Assembly (NCBI GenBank): GCA_029582155.1
Contig: CM055905.1
Coordinates: forward strand, 11,062,995 to 11,126,994
Origin: Panopea generosa
Lineage: Eukaryota > Mollusca > Bivalvia > Adapedonta > Hiatellidae
Direction of reading: 5' to 3'
Length of the DNA: 64,000 nt
Shown here piece by piece: positions 1 through 12,414 of the stretch. Position 1 is the first letter of the stretch. Each line of letters opens with the position of its first letter. The notes below the pieces were generated by a model. The model was not told the origin of the DNA. It did no database searches and saw nothing but the letters and a program-made list of their open reading frames with translations. Both the position numbers and the translations under genes were made by a program.

Positions 1-120
1 AAAAACCAATGCCGACGCCGGGGTGAGTACAATAGCCTCCCTATTGCTACGAATAGTCAAGCTAAAATTTCACGAAACAAACACGAAAATCACCACCGTA
101 TCAAGGTTTATACGGTTAAT
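1..120 (+). repeat. End of an interspersed repeat with a GC-rich terminus
   Basis: The segment contains a 'gccgacgccggggt' motif followed by 'agtacaatag' and 'cgaatagtc', and the same end occurs near 37026-37085. In the second copy it follows a longer repeat body that begins near 36510. The family resembles interspersed repeats common in bivalve genomes; I cannot name it. Confidence 0.5.
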
Positions 121-815
121 TGTTTTTTGGTGTTTTTGTAAATTGCTCCCTGGTCCCTGCCAGAACTATTTCAACTGATCAAAACACTCCATGGCACATC
201 TTACAAAAATGAATTTTGCATGGCCACTTGATAGCGCCGATGTTTTGTATCGTGTATTTTTATGAAATATGCAGAAAAGTATCATATGATATCTGAAGTG
301 GGCACTATTCCTCCGTTTTGTTATCTGACACCATATCATTGGGTTCGCCACCATGCTTATTGTAGATCTATATCAGTTTTTAAAACAATTGTTCGATGGC
401 AATGTATATATATTCAGAAAACAAAGAAGCTATAAATGTATTACAAAATACTGTTATGAGAATATCTAAGAATGATTGTTTGCCAGTTGTAACTCTTAAA
501 TAAAAACAAAAACATTACCTTTGAGAATCTCAATATATAATATAATATATATCACAGAAAATGACCGATTGTATTCTTCATTAGAGGACAAAACGTGAAC
601 TCATATACTGAATAATCTTCACAAATATAGTTTTGTAACGTTATCAAAATACATGACGGCTTAAAAGCTTTTTAAAGATAACTCAACACATAATGTGACA
701 CTTTTCTTGTCGATACTAGTTGCATGTATAAAAAATACACAGTTTTTCTATTAAATATTGGCTAAACAATGCTGAAAAGATCACAGAAACAATCATACAA
801 TATTTGTTAATATAC

Positions 816-1284
816 CTTTTGTGTTTTCTAACGTTGCATTTGCGAGAGTGCGCAGATCACTTCCCATTCTTGCCACTTGTGTTTCCTGCAATTTCATCAT
901 GGTATCCATATCATTTATCTTTTTCGCTATTGTATCACTCAATTGTGCACTAATATCTGCAAAATCTTTATTAATCGCACTTATTGTTTTGTCTACACTA
1001 GTAGTCAATTTTTCATTCATGGATTCTTGTTCCGCCTTCAGTTGATTTGATAGTGTAGACAACTCCGTCGTCATTTTGTTCCTCTCAGATTTCATTTCTT
1101 CTAGTGCTTTCTGAACTATTTCTTTAAGAATTTTCATATCATGGGCGAGATTCACACTCCTTTCAAGAAGACGATCTTCAAAGTCGAACCTTGAACATAT
1201 CGGTTCCTCTCGCACAGTTAAAACTAAACGCGGAGAAATGAAAATCTGCCATATAATAAACACGATTAAGCCGCTTGATTCCAT
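816..1284 (-). CDS. C1q-like protein, exon 1 only (gene continues left of window)
   Basis: This is the first coding exon of a secreted C1q-domain-type protein, paralogous to the complete gene at 34712-38326. Translation starts at 1284 and opens with a hydrophobic stretch (about residues 6-22) that reads as a signal peptide. It continues as a charged, heptad-like coiled coil with many E/K/M/L residues to about residue 156. A GT donor follows position 816 (AAAAG|GTATAT), leaving phase 1, exactly as in the paralogue. The C1q exon would lie about 2.7 kb further on, outside the window. Compared with the right copy it differs at about eight residues and lacks one serine near residue 31. No stop or frameshift is present, so it may be functional. 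Without the C1q exon the identity rests on the paralogue. Confidence 0.75.
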
Positions 1285-1362
1285 TTTGTGTACACACTAA
1301 ACGGGTTGTGTTCTCAGCTGAGCCTCGATTTGATCTAACGTATTTACTGCAGGCTTCGTGTG

Positions 1363-1370
1363 TTTATATA
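1363..1370 (-). promoter_or_regulatory. Candidate TATA box of the left C1q-like gene
   Basis: On the minus strand TATATAAA lies about 80 bp upstream of the start codon. The surrounding promoter sequence is conserved in the right copy, where the box reads CTATAAAC. The location suits a short 5' UTR. No other evidence is available. Confidence 0.4.
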
Positions 1371-2319
1371 TTATTAAAATGGCTGTTACAAAAGTGCTAC
1401 TCTTACATCAAAGCAAACAAAGTAACAAGAAATTCATCAAATCCATACCCTCAGCTAAAAAGGGCCATAGACAGAAAACAATAGACATCGACTGTGGTCA
1501 CAGGAATAGCGCATTCAAATAACCGACCTAATATTGTTATGTGAAAAACACATTTGTGGGTGGGAATATGTGTTGGTTGAAAGGTTAAACAGAAAGTGAA
1601 GAAAACGATGAACAGGATGGAAACTTAACAGAATGTGGATGGCCCAAATATCTTTGACCTTTAAAGAAACTGACCTCTTACAAAGTTACTGTTTCCTGAG
1701 CGCCCGCCTAATATGAAATAGCTGTTATATGTACTTAATAGTTATAAGCTTGAATACAAAGTTGCAAACGAAACGTTTTTCGGTCCAAAGTGTGACAAAA
1801 TATTTAAGATAAAATAGAATAGGCCAATAACAGTTGAATATGGTTAACACTATGTTAGGAATTGCTTCCGTAGGGTTGTTAGGGACACACGAACGGACGG
1901 ACATACGAACGCAATATACATATCCGTGTTTGAAAAGCGGGACATTATATTTGAATTGTAACACCAATGACACAGTCTCGTGTTCAGACCATGCATCTGC
2001 TGTATAACAAGTTTGATTTAAAAATTGATTAGAAATGTAGAATTAGTTAGTTGTGTCCTCGAGTGTGTTAGTCAAATATGTGACGGACGGACGCCATTTT
2101 AGTATACTTCAATTTTCTTCAAGAATGTGGATACATTGATTGGAATAACAAGATCACAGGCTCATGTTCACACAATGTACTTGCTTTCCAACAAGGTTTT
2201 ATTTCAATTGGGATGAAAAGTGAGAGAAGTTGTGTTCTGAATCATGTTGGTCTTAAACGTGATGGACGGACGAAAAGCGTTGAATTATGGTTTTATTGAA
2301 AGGTGGCTTACACCATTTT

Positions 2320-2512
2320 CAACACTTTCAGTTTATATATGGCATATCCAGTTTTATGGGTAAAGGAAGACCTCAGACTGAATCTGAGTAGAACATCGCA
2401 AGTAACATTCTCATATAAAATCTTTTGAGCGAGCTGGACTCAAGCCTATGACCTTAGCGATGAGAAGTAAATTATTTTAGACCACTCGGCCATGGAGAAC
2501 CCTCGCATGGAA
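2320..2512 (-). mobile_element. tRNA-derived SINE (Ser/Leu-type head), minus strand
   Basis: Read on the minus strand, this has a tRNA-like head with an A-box-like 'ggccgagtggtc' and a degraded B box near 2436-2450. A body with 'gagcgagctgg', 'ttctactcagattcagtctgagg' type sequence and a 'gaaaatggtg' tail follows. The same family appears complete at 35758-35988 and 55663-55897. The copy predates the segmental duplication because its remnant is at the same place in the right copy. Confidence 0.75.
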
Positions 2513-3483
2513 TTATGTACTCAACAGGAGACGAAGCATTTATGAACACAACTTATATAAGGAATAACCATAATAAGAAGAATACGTACATGCATTCATA
2601 ACTGTTTATAATCAGTATCCACTTATATATTGATAGGCTCAATGACACGGGTAACATGGCAACAAATAGACATCACAAACATTTTATAATTTAAGTTTTA
2701 CATACAAACACTGAATAACAACACCCGAGTCAAATGAAGTTTGCATGTGTTATTGACCTTAAAGTCATGAAGAGTAACAATTGCACAATTCTGATATAAA
2801 ATAGTGTAAAACTTTGTGTCCTATGAATAGTACAGTGACGTAACCTTGTGATTGAATATAAGCAGTAATAGCATTTCCAAAAATAAGGTTTTGAATATCA
2901 ACGTAACCGTTTTGCGCAAAGCACTAAATTCGACGGTCATGCTTTATTGCACTGTATAAGTAAACATATAGAAGTTTAACATCATGTTTAAACCGAAATT
3001 AAGAATAAATTAAAACTGTGAAGGTGATGATTAATATATATCAGAGAAAAGTGCTTTTTCATAAACATACTTGAATTGTTCTTTTTCAAGCAGCCAACTT
3101 GTTTCTCTATTGGATGTGTTTACTGATACACATAACATAAGATTTCAGTGTATTTATGATCTTTAGTCCATTTTCATAAAAATACGTCAATTAAATTAAA
3201 GTGTTAATTAATATTGCAGAGATAAGTACGCATATTCATGAACTAATAAACATAAATAGATAATAGTGAAACTGGGTCAGGGAAGAATTTGATTATGTAA
3301 GTCAATCAAGTTCGATCATCTTTGACTTGGATTTTCTATTTGAAAATGAAATGCTTTTTTTAACTCAGTATTTTCATATGATTGCTATGAAGAAATGAAA
3401 AACATTATTATATCAAGTATTTTGCACACGTATTCTAATGTTCTAAGGTAAGTCATTTTAGCTGAGGATTACCCATTAAGAAT

Positions 3484-4590
3484 ATGCTGTTTCCTTGGCC
3501 TTGATTTGGCCATAGTGATCTACATATGTTGGTGTATAAATAAAAAAGTCCCGTTATCATCCCGGATTTCTAAACCCTATTTACATTGAACATGGGCGCA
3601 GTCGTAATAATTATAAAACGCGTGATAATCGCACATGATATTGGAACCCATCTTATTTTTTCTTCAGTAAAATAGATTTCTACTTTCGTTTTCAAAACCT
3701 TGAAAGGAAAGCTCTGATTGGATGTCGGAAAGGTCATCTATGCGACGCCGTCATATCTACTTTGCCAAGAGCATGGAAGCTTCAAAGTTGTTCTGATTTT
3801 AATGAGTTTGTACACATACTTCTTCCAGACTTTACAGCTATGAGACTATACTCTATCAGACTAACTGACTATTGTAACACACTCAAGGTAAAAAGTCTTG
3901 TCCGCTGAACAAAAACGGATATATGTATAACTTTAATATTTTTGGAGAGAACCATTCAAAGCCAACAAATGTGTGTTTAAAGGTTAGTTTTACCAAAACT
4001 TGGGTTTTTCAAAAGACAGTGACTGTCGTCATGCTTTAAAAGTAGCAGTCTGCATTCTAAATTATAGTATTGATTCTGTCCCCGTATGCTTTGCTCATCT
4101 GCACATAGACTTTGCAAGCCTGTGCACGAACCCCGTTCAATGTTTGCATAGACACGGGGGACACGCTCTTCTACATATTAGAATTCGTGTTTCCAACACC
4201 AATTTTTATATAAAAGAATATCAATCATTGAAGTGTTTAAGTTTGCCAGACATGATTTTTTGACGTAACTATATATTCATATATGTATATACTCCATAAA
4301 TTTCCAGGCTAGGTATCAAAATTGCTGTGCGATATGCAATACTGAACGCCCCCACTCACTGCGTGTCAACATATTGACATAACTCTTAGCCAGTTTTATA
4401 AACGCCACATGTTCCAACTGTTATAAGTGGTTCAGTTTACAAAAGTCTATAAATCCGGTATATACTACATCATAGATAATGTAACGTTTAAAATGTGGAT
4501 ATGAAAATACTTGACAAGATTTAAAATGGTTCACAATACCTTATGTGACCAGGGCTTGCTTTTGGCCACATTAATGCAATTCTCTGGTAA
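3484..4590. other. No gene recognised; one open segment 3672-3908
   Basis: An open reading segment of about 80 codons at 3672-3908 (+) is preceded by a pyrimidine stretch ending in CAG near 3666 and followed by AAG|GTAAAA near 3890, so it has exon-like borders. Its translation (for example LERKALIGCRKGHLCDAV) is not a family I recognise. A further open frame at 4000-4263 has no recognisable domain and is probably chance. The rest looks like ordinary AT-rich spacer. Confidence 0.3.
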
Positions 4591-4594
4591 CGAC

Positions 4595-4990
4595 CATTGG
4601 TCACACTTTGGTTTCCGTGCAATAACTTAATGCATGAATTAAATATTTTGAATTTATAAAGACAAAACACAGGCTAAGTTCGATTTTCGGGGTTGTGATT
4701 TGGCGTTGTCGAGTATTGCCCCTTCTTTTGTGAAAAATCGTAATTTCCGTCCGTCTGTCACACTTTTTGTGGTGTCCGTGCAATAGCTTAGGAATGCTTG
4801 AAACAAATATTTTGAAATTTTAATTATTGTTTATAAAGATAAAACACGGGCTAAATTCGAATTGAGGGGTTATTGAATTTGTCGTTCTTCAGTTATGCTC
4901 CTTTAATTTGTAAACAATCGTATGCGTTTTTTTTTGGTTTCCGTGCAATAACTGAATCAATTTTTTTAAAAAAAAGCGGGGGGTATAAAT
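4595..4990 (+). repeat. Three degenerate copies of a dispersed 'gtgcaataact' repeat
   Basis: The motif 'ccgtgcaataact' occurs near 4615, 4768 (as 'caatagctt') and 4942. After the first two comes 'ataaagacaaaacacaggctaa' type sequence, then 'attcgaattgaggg' or 'gttcgattttcgggg'. Units are about 160-180 bp and diverged from one another. This matches the style of short tandem interspersed repeats in bivalve introns and intergenic DNA. Not coding. Confidence 0.6.
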
Positions 4991-6639
4991 CCACTGAATT
5001 TGCTTGTTTAGTAATGAAATAGCTGTAACATAGGGCAGAAGTCTTGTATCAAAACAACTGCATATGGATTAACACTCCATAGCAAGATGTCATTGTATAT
5101 TTTTGACGCCCATAAATGTTTCTCGACGTGATGCATAACACGTAACACCATGAGGTTGAATATTTCATAATCGTCTGCCAGTTGGTAAATGGTGATGAAT
5201 GATTCACGCGAGGAGCGACATCGGACCAATGTGGCGTCAATCAATATTTTCTAAATGTTTCGATTTGAACTAAATTGTTAAAATTCTAGTATACATCGGA
5301 GACACGAACAATTAAGTCAAAGTATGAACATTCGGGAAATCGAATCTAAAAAAAACATTTCATACAAGTTTTACCACATGAAACTTGCTGCGTCATATGG
5401 TGTAAATATAAATACTAAAAGTGTCACAATAAACCTTAAATATGAATTCCTTTTTATAGCGGAGAGAACCAATCACCTTCAGGTGTGGCTCGGAATGAAC
5501 GAAGACAATATGCAGTTGTATTTCTATAATGAAGCCACAATTTGAGACGTCTGTGAGTTTAAACTACACACTGCTGTATGGGCAAGGTTTGCAAATTTCT
5601 TTCCTATATGTTCCATTTCTGCATTATGTTCATTGCGTTTTCATGTCGTAGTCATTATGAGTAGTGTAAAACGTTGTACATGTGACTTTGTAATAATAGA
5701 GTGTACAGTTGATTTTGAGTGTATGTGTTTAGCTGGGGTTTTATGATTAATGCAAAACCCTGCTGATGGGAACAAGATCAAGCGTTGCAATCTTCACCAA
5801 CCAAATGATCATAAACTAATTTTAATTTTATTCCTCAAAGGGGTAGAGGCACGAACCTACAGTATTGACCTAAAATATAGCTATTTCTCAAATATATAGA
5901 TTTTCAATTTTTTTATGCAATTTTCAACAGAACCTTTATGTAATAGTTGAAAATCGGGTACATTGTCGATTTTGGGGTACGAAGAGCGAAGCCAAACATA
6001 CCCTATATACCCATTTTTTTGCAAATTTCCGGCAATTTGGTGCGGTTTATAGTTACTTTCGGTATGAGTACAGGCCTGGACCACGAAACAAAGAATATAT
6101 ATATACATAATAGGATACACTCTATTTACTAATACTAAATTTACTGTGGTCGAGGCTTGTGCTCTATATTAACATAAACATTTTCTCTTTCCTATCGCCC
6201 GATGACGATAAAATTAAATGCTGTTATAGCGGAGTTTTTAATCATTAAATCGATTCCGGGTCAAATTTGCTCACAAACATGCTATTTTTGCACTTGATAC
6301 CGCTGCGTCAAGACTTTGTTTACAGCTGCCCAGCAACGGGGTACGGTCTAATAACCATGTGCGGATGTTCACGCTTGGACAACTTGCTCCTGTTAAAAAA
6401 ATTTTTTTATGCGGACAACGGGATTATTCGTGTTGTGTACGTGATAAAAACTTGCAAATGTTTTCTCTACTGAATTATTTAAAAAAAAAAAAATTCAAAT
6501 TGTTATCGTCATTATAGTTAACGTTGCTAACTTTTGCATATTCCGTAATGTTACCTCTTTTATACGAATTATGTGTATGAAACAGAAGAAAAATACTTAT
6601 TTCAAGTGGATAAGTGCAATTTTACTTGAAAGTATATAG
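4991..6639. other. No gene recognised
   Basis: AT-rich sequence with only short, overlapping open frames on both strands (for example 5008-5244 and 5324-5545). None has recognisable domains or convincing splice borders. Poly-A and poly-T tracts occur near 6397 and 6480. Confidence 0.5.
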
Positions 6640-6722
6640 TAGCCTCTTTAGCTTAGAGGTTAGCGACGTCGCACAGGAATCTGATTGTCTTGAGATCAAA
6701 TCTCCTCACGAGAATTTTTTTT
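6640..6722 (+). mobile_element. Degenerate tRNA-like segment (SINE head or tRNA pseudogene)
   Basis: The A-box-like 'tagcttagaggttagcg' is followed about 35 bp on by a B-box-like 'gagatcaaatctc' and then a run of ten T, which is a pol III terminator. The acceptor and T stems do not pair well, so this is unlikely to be a working tRNA. Confidence 0.4.
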
Positions 6723-6886
6723 TTGTTGTGTAATTTTGTAAATCAAACAACAGAGTAACCCTAATCTATAACACATATAGTATATATTAATAGTTTCAAT
6801 TATCAAACATAACATTAGTTTAAAACATATCGTTATGTATTTCTCCATATTTAGAGTTAGTCAATGATTAATTTTCCACTTCAGAA

Positions 6887-8635
6887 TGCATGGAAGTGGA
6901 CAAAAGTTTTATGGATGTGCTGTATGTAAGAAGAGAACAGAGCCCAAAGAACGCCGCTCAATAAAAAAAAACATTAAAAAAAATATCTGCAAAAGAGACT
7001 ATTCCTTGAAACGAAAGAAACCGACATTATATGCAATAAATGTAGACATAAATACTATTTAGCAGAAACGGCAACAGGGCGTGGACCTGCAAAAGTAAAC
7101 AATGATCACAGTGACCCTGACTACACAACTAAAACTAGTACAAAGACTTCATTTAGTCCACCATCTGTAACATTGAACCTGCAGTCAACAAGCAAAACAC
7201 ACTCAAGGTGCTTGATATGCAAACACCCAGGACCTAAACTGGTTGGAGTGCCATCCGAGACACATCTTCGTGCATTTTTGGATCATAATATTCTAATACC
7301 TGCGGGATCTAAATGTTGCTCTGTTCACATCGATAAAGGTATATTTTTAGAAGGGGCATTGCAAAATGTTCCGGTAGTTGACCAGACATACTTAAATAGA
7401 ACTACAATTCTTAAACTCATCAAGCAACTTCGAAAAGTATGTTGTCGCAGGCAAAGTAAAGTTGATTTTGACAACTTGAAAGATGCCGATTACCGTATTC
7501 TTACAGGCCTTACTCGTTTTCAGTTCGAAGATTTATTCAAATTTTTTGAAGACAAGATTAAGAACACTCCTGTACGATCTGCACGTATTTCTGTTGGAAT
7601 AGTTCTACTCAAATTGAGGTCAGGTATCTCAAACAAACTTTAAGCCACCTTGTTTAGCTTGAGTAAATCTAGTTTACGATTTCGTTGGTAAGACAGGCAA
7701 TGATGAGAGGATTTGTTCCACTGTATTTTGGGTTGGAATCTTTAACACGGGACGACGTTATTATGCACCACACACGGCCATTAGCAAAATCACTGTTTAA
7801 CACAACAGACGGACAAATGATTCTTGTTCTTGATGGAACATATATCTACATCCAGAAAAGCAATAACTTTAGCATCCAACGTAGGTTTTATTCCATGTAC
7901 AAAGGAAGACCATTAGTGAAGCTCATGGTGGTAGTGACAACAACTGGCTATTTTGTGACGATTGTTGGTCCCTGTTTTGCAGACACCAAGAACAACGACG
8001 CCAAGAACAACGATAGTTTTCTAAGCGCTGTCACACTGGAGTATCAGACACATGGTACGATACCCCACCCAGTCACATTATACTGGCACCGGGCCGACCA
8101 CACCATTTTCGAGGATAAACACATTGAAAAATGTGATAGAGGTGAAAAGTTTAAAAAGAAAGTCCACTATTTGGAAAGCTATCGGTGACGTTGATCTCGA
8201 CAACTTTCCACGATTAGACGAGGAGCAATTACGTACATAAACATGCGGTGTTTACCAATTGAAGTTAAGCACAAGTTACAAACAGGAACACGTGGATGGT
8301 TATTGTGACACACAGGTACATAAGGACGAACATGATTTAATTCGAGTTAGAATTCAAAGCTGTCACTTCGTCTAAAAAATATCTTTTGAGGATCAGATTT
8401 AATCCGTCAGATATTCTTGCCTGGTATTGCAAATGTCGTGCCGGGGAAAGAGTAGTCGGAATGTGTTCGCACATAGCATAAATTGTGTGGTACCATAGTT
8501 ATGCAAGGTATTTAAATTGTGCTAAATACGGTATCCGAGACTGGGGAGAGAATCTCTCTGATGCTTGCAATATACCAGAAATTGTAGATGTATCTGACAC
8601 AGAAAATGAAGCCAGTGTGATTAAGAGTTGACTGC
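6887..8635 (+). pseudogene. ISL2EU-like (PIF/Harbinger-related) DNA transposase, decayed
   Basis: This is a remnant of a cut-and-paste transposase. An N-terminal Cys-rich part (CAVCKK at about 6920, CLICKHPGPKL at about 7212) fits the zinc-binding region of this family. It is followed by NILIPAGSKCC and a helical segment (LTGLTRFQFEDLF). The DDE_Tnp_4-type core lies at 7685-8020 and contains LVLDGTYIYIQ, the QRRFYSMYKGRPLVK block and GPCFADTKNNDA. The C-terminal part near 8240-8600 reads GVYQLKLSTSYKQEHVDG and WYCKCRAGERVVGMCSH, a SWIM-like CxCx(n)CxH motif. There is a TAA near 7640, a frame change just before 7685, and an inserted SINE piece at about 8022-8105 with loss of the rest of the DDE core. 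Several later stops occur in the C-terminal part. No terminal inverted repeats were seen around it. A dead fragment; the family call is from motif order. Confidence 0.75.
8022..8105 (-). mobile_element. SINE fragment inserted in the transposase remnant
   Basis: The segment 'gcgctgtcacactgg...cagtcacattatactgg' matches the body of the second SINE family here (29522-29826, 25785-25975, 40803-41012). It lies inside the DDE core of the decayed ISL2EU-like transposase. It disrupts the frame and sits at the point where catalytic-core sequence is missing. Confidence 0.7.
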
Positions 8636-8649
8636 CCATCATGTTATTA

Positions 8650-9688
8650 TGTTAAAGACGCAATATGCCGGTTGTTGTTGTTGTTTCTTCAAAATATTAG
8701 TGTTTGCACCCTTTTAAAATTATCGATGACTTTTGGGATATATCAAAAGAGTTACTGAAATATTTTGTTCATCTTAGAAACAGTCCACATGACAGAAATG
8801 ACGTCAAGCAGTGCACATTGGATGTTTACTTAAAATTGTAATTCCGGTTTGACCACTTTCATATTGATCATACTTCACTGATTTAAAATCCGATTATTGG
8901 CATTTAGTTATAAATGATAAGCAGATGTTTTATATTCATATCTAAGATTAATGTTATACTTAAGGTATTTATTTAAAGTGTGCCTTTAATATAAGAATAT
9001 ACAAATTAATCACTGGTGTGGGCATTTGTGTTTGTGCTTGCTAGCGTGCGCTTGGGTGTGTACACGCACGCATAGTTATCTAATATATTAACAAAGCAGA
9101 ATATTCTTTATTCTTCAAGGATACGTTTTATAGGTCATGTCCTCAGTGTTTGATTACATGTTAAACGTTCATATTTACAACTTAATATGGTTAAGTATTG
9201 TTTATGAACAATGAGTTTTAATAAGTATGTCGATATATAAGAGTAATTTTAAGTTAAAAAATATATTGAAAATGCATTCCATTTTACAACAACATATGAG
9301 GATTCGGAAATATGTCTCATGAATGTCCAGTTTTTTTCCTTGATAAAACTTAATTATATTTTAATATATGTAGCTTGGTTAAAATTGCTATAATCATGGT
9401 TGTGCTATATGCACAGATGTTTTTTTAGCTCCCATCAATTTGCTTAAAATGTGTTAATATATTATGTATTAATTGAGCAAATAAACCATTTCGATATAGT
9501 GGTTTAAGTATAAAATATGGTTATTTATTTAAGAAAGGTTATGACGTGGTTCCAAATATGACAGCTATACACTACTTTTATGTTATTGAGCAAGAAATTT
9601 AAAATTGAAATAAATGTAAAATCTGATATCAAACACAGTTTGTTTATTCAACTGTTTGCATTCTCATTCATTGAGAAATGTTACCTTC
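8650..9688. other. No gene recognised
   Basis: AT-rich spacer between the ISL2EU-like remnant and the Harbinger element. Short frames only (for example 9580-9804, which runs into the Harbinger terminus). No structure that I can name. Confidence 0.5.
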
Positions 9689-9691
9689 CTG

Positions 9692-9721
9692 GGGCCCGTT
9701 TCACTAACGTTCGTAAGTCTA
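9692..9721 (+). repeat. Left terminal inverted repeat of the Harbinger element
   Basis: About 30 bp that match, inverted, 19665-19694. The flanking target duplication is CTG. Subterminal TTCGTA-type motifs continue to about 9765 and may be transposase or Myb binding sites by analogy with the family. Confidence 0.9.
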
Positions 9722-11936
9722 CGAAATTCGTTAGCTTAAGAATTGAAGTTACGAAATTCGTACGAAAAACATGCGACTGTTTCATCAGGACGTTCATACA
9801 ATAACCGGCTGCGAATATTGTAGCTGCGAATTCTTAGGACAATGATTTACCCATAACCCTACTTCCGGTGCGCGCGCAGACTATTGGAAAGCACAAACGC
9901 TGATGTCAACGGCGGATGTCAACAACAAAACCAAAATGCCATTTAAAAGGAAAGTGAACTGGTATGAGAAAGAAGTTCGCGTGCTGGTTGACAGCTACCT
10001 CACTAAACAAGCTGTCATCGAAGCCAAGTTTTCATCGAAAGTCACGGGGGATGACAAGACTCATGCTTGGAAAGAAATTTCAGAAAGGTAAACAGTTGCT
10101 TGTATTTAGTTGCGAGTGCAGCTTTAGTTTTGAATCTCCATGAATATTGGGTTCTCAATCCACACAGATACACATTGATCTGGTCACGATATTTATATCC
10201 TTTATTCGGTTCAAGGTATGAATCATCCATTATCTTACATACCAAATTATGTTTTCACTTTGTGCGACTTCTCACTAAGGAGCATTTGTAAAGATTATTA
10301 TTTTGTGTCTCCCGAGACAAGAGATTGGATATCTAAATTTTATATGAAAATAAGCTGTTCATCCACGCATTTTTAACAGTTTACTAATTTCAATGATTTA
10401 AGTTATTTAGAGTCAACTGTGAGGGTGCCGCAGAGAGGACGACAGAAGAGATAAAAAGAAATGGGCCGACGTTAAGAGCGTTACAAAGAAAAAGGAACGG
10501 GAGAGGAGGCGTCTAGCGAAACAAACTGGTGGTGGACCTCCTCCCGAATGTAACATGAAAGACTGGGAGGAAATAATATAATAAGGTATAATAAAATAAA
10601 ATCATTTTCATTCCACTGTCTATTTTATTCATTTCAGCATTTAAAATTATACCTACATTAAATGAGAGCGAGATGATAAAAAAATATTTGTTAAAAAATG
10701 TACATGTATTTAAAACCGTACTCTTTATCTTTTGTATTAAAGATTATCACGTGCCTGCCCGATGCTGTTTTGGAGGGTTTTAGCGGAAGAACCTGATACA
10801 TTTGAGATGTTTCTGGCAGGTAAGTTCTTTATTTTATCTTCTTTTAATAAAAATAACCAGCATAAGTAGCAGCAAAAAAAAAATAATGATAATACTGTTT
10901 ATGTGTTTTTGAAATTGTTCATCTATAATTGATTTTCATAAATATATTTATTTGTAACATCCCTAACAAATATACTGATATGAGAAATTGCAAGTGTTTT
11001 GAAATAAACACATGGGGAAAGATGTGCCAGTAGCAACCAGCAAGGATACATATATGCGTATCAAAGGCAGCTTAACTTTTCATAAAGATTTTTAGAAATT
11101 GGATTTTATTTTTAATCTGATTACCAGTATATTTATTCGAAATCTTTTCTTGTATGCTTATTGCAGATACACCAGTCATGAGTACAACACCTGTTATCAA
11201 CGACTCTGATGCTGTTGGTATGTAGTATATTTAAAATTATATTTCAATGACATCTGTCCGTTTATAACAATGCCTATATGGTCCCAATTAAAAGTCTATT
11301 TAAAGTTAAACTGTATCTTTTATCAATTTATATACATTAATATTATATTTCTTTTTTTATTTCTAAGACCTGTATATATGCCTGTATTCATTTTAGACAA
11401 ACAAACGACAAGTGCACACCAGCATATTGTAGTACTTGAAGAGTCGGGTTCTATTTTTGTTGTGTATAACATTTAAATATCTTATACAATGATACGTTAT
11501 TGATAGCCAAATTCAATTTGTATAGGAAACTCTCATTCATTTCAAATGTAAAACAATTTTGAAAAAGAAATGTTTGGAAAGGTAATCAGTTGTGAAAAAG
11601 CCTCTGCTTGTAGGTGAATACCGTAGACAATTTAACCACGGTTGACAAGCTGAAGTAGGTAATAGCAAAATACAATTGATTGATTATTATCAACTGGTGT
11701 TTGTCAGTTCTTCAACAGCCATGAATTTGGTCCTTCTAGGAAATTATTATACTAGGAAACTATTATTTCCTACAGGAAATTAATATTTCTTTGGAACTCA
11801 ACAAAAAATCGTGAATGAAACGTAATAAACAACAATAACACAAATACGTCAAAAGGTTAAACTATATATTTTTATTCAAATCATATTATAAACTTAATCG
11901 TCTACAGAGACTAACTACAATAACCTTACATTTTAA

Positions 11937-12414
11937 AGCAACACATCCACGTTTGAACTTTTAAAAAAAAAAATTAATTGAGTTATGAGCACATTTCCCA
12001 TACAAATATGTGATCAATTAGCTGTATATGAGCATATAAACACAATCCCGAACAAAATGATGCCCAAATTATAATGCGTGACTAACACTTTATAAAACAA
12101 GCGTGTAACTCACCCTAGTAAAAAAAATGACTTTCAAGGCAGGTAAAGTACACTACGCACTAAAACGTGAAGTTTTTAACACGACTCGCATAATTCAATT
12201 TGAAGCAAAGTTGGAATCCTCGGCAATTTAAAAATAATTTATAAAGCGTTTGTCACGCTTTATATTTGAACATCTTTTTTTATAATTCTAATGCGTTCTG
12301 GATAGTGTTTGTTAGCACATATACAGCTCACTGACCATATATTTATGTATGGGAAATGTGCTCACAACTCAACTGAAATTTTTTTTTAAAATTTTTAAAC
12401 GTGGATGTGTTGCT
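11937..12414. mobile_element. piggyBac-type MITE nested in the Harbinger element
   Basis: A 478-bp element with long imperfect inverted termini (about 90 bp: AGCAACACATCCACGTTT and inner 'gagcacatttcccatac'). It is flanked on both sides by TTAA (11933-11936 and 12415-12418), the piggyBac target duplication. No coding capacity. It lies in an intron of the Myb-like gene. Confidence 0.75.

Larger units (their letters stand above)
1..3483. repeat. Segmental duplication, left copy
   Basis: This block aligns collinearly with about 37021-40500. Both copies carry the same C1q-like exon 1, the same upstream region and the same SINE. The similarity stops near 3483, where the two sequences become unrelated after a shared 'cccattaa'. 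The left border is outside the window. By eye there are about twenty substitutions and one 3-bp indel across the 469-bp exon. The SINE shows that the block was copied after the SINE inserted. Confidence 0.9.

Noticed and set aside
821-1045. Plus-strand frames opposite the C1q exon 1 copies
   Set aside because: The same shadow frame appears opposite both copies, antisense to a well-supported coding exon.
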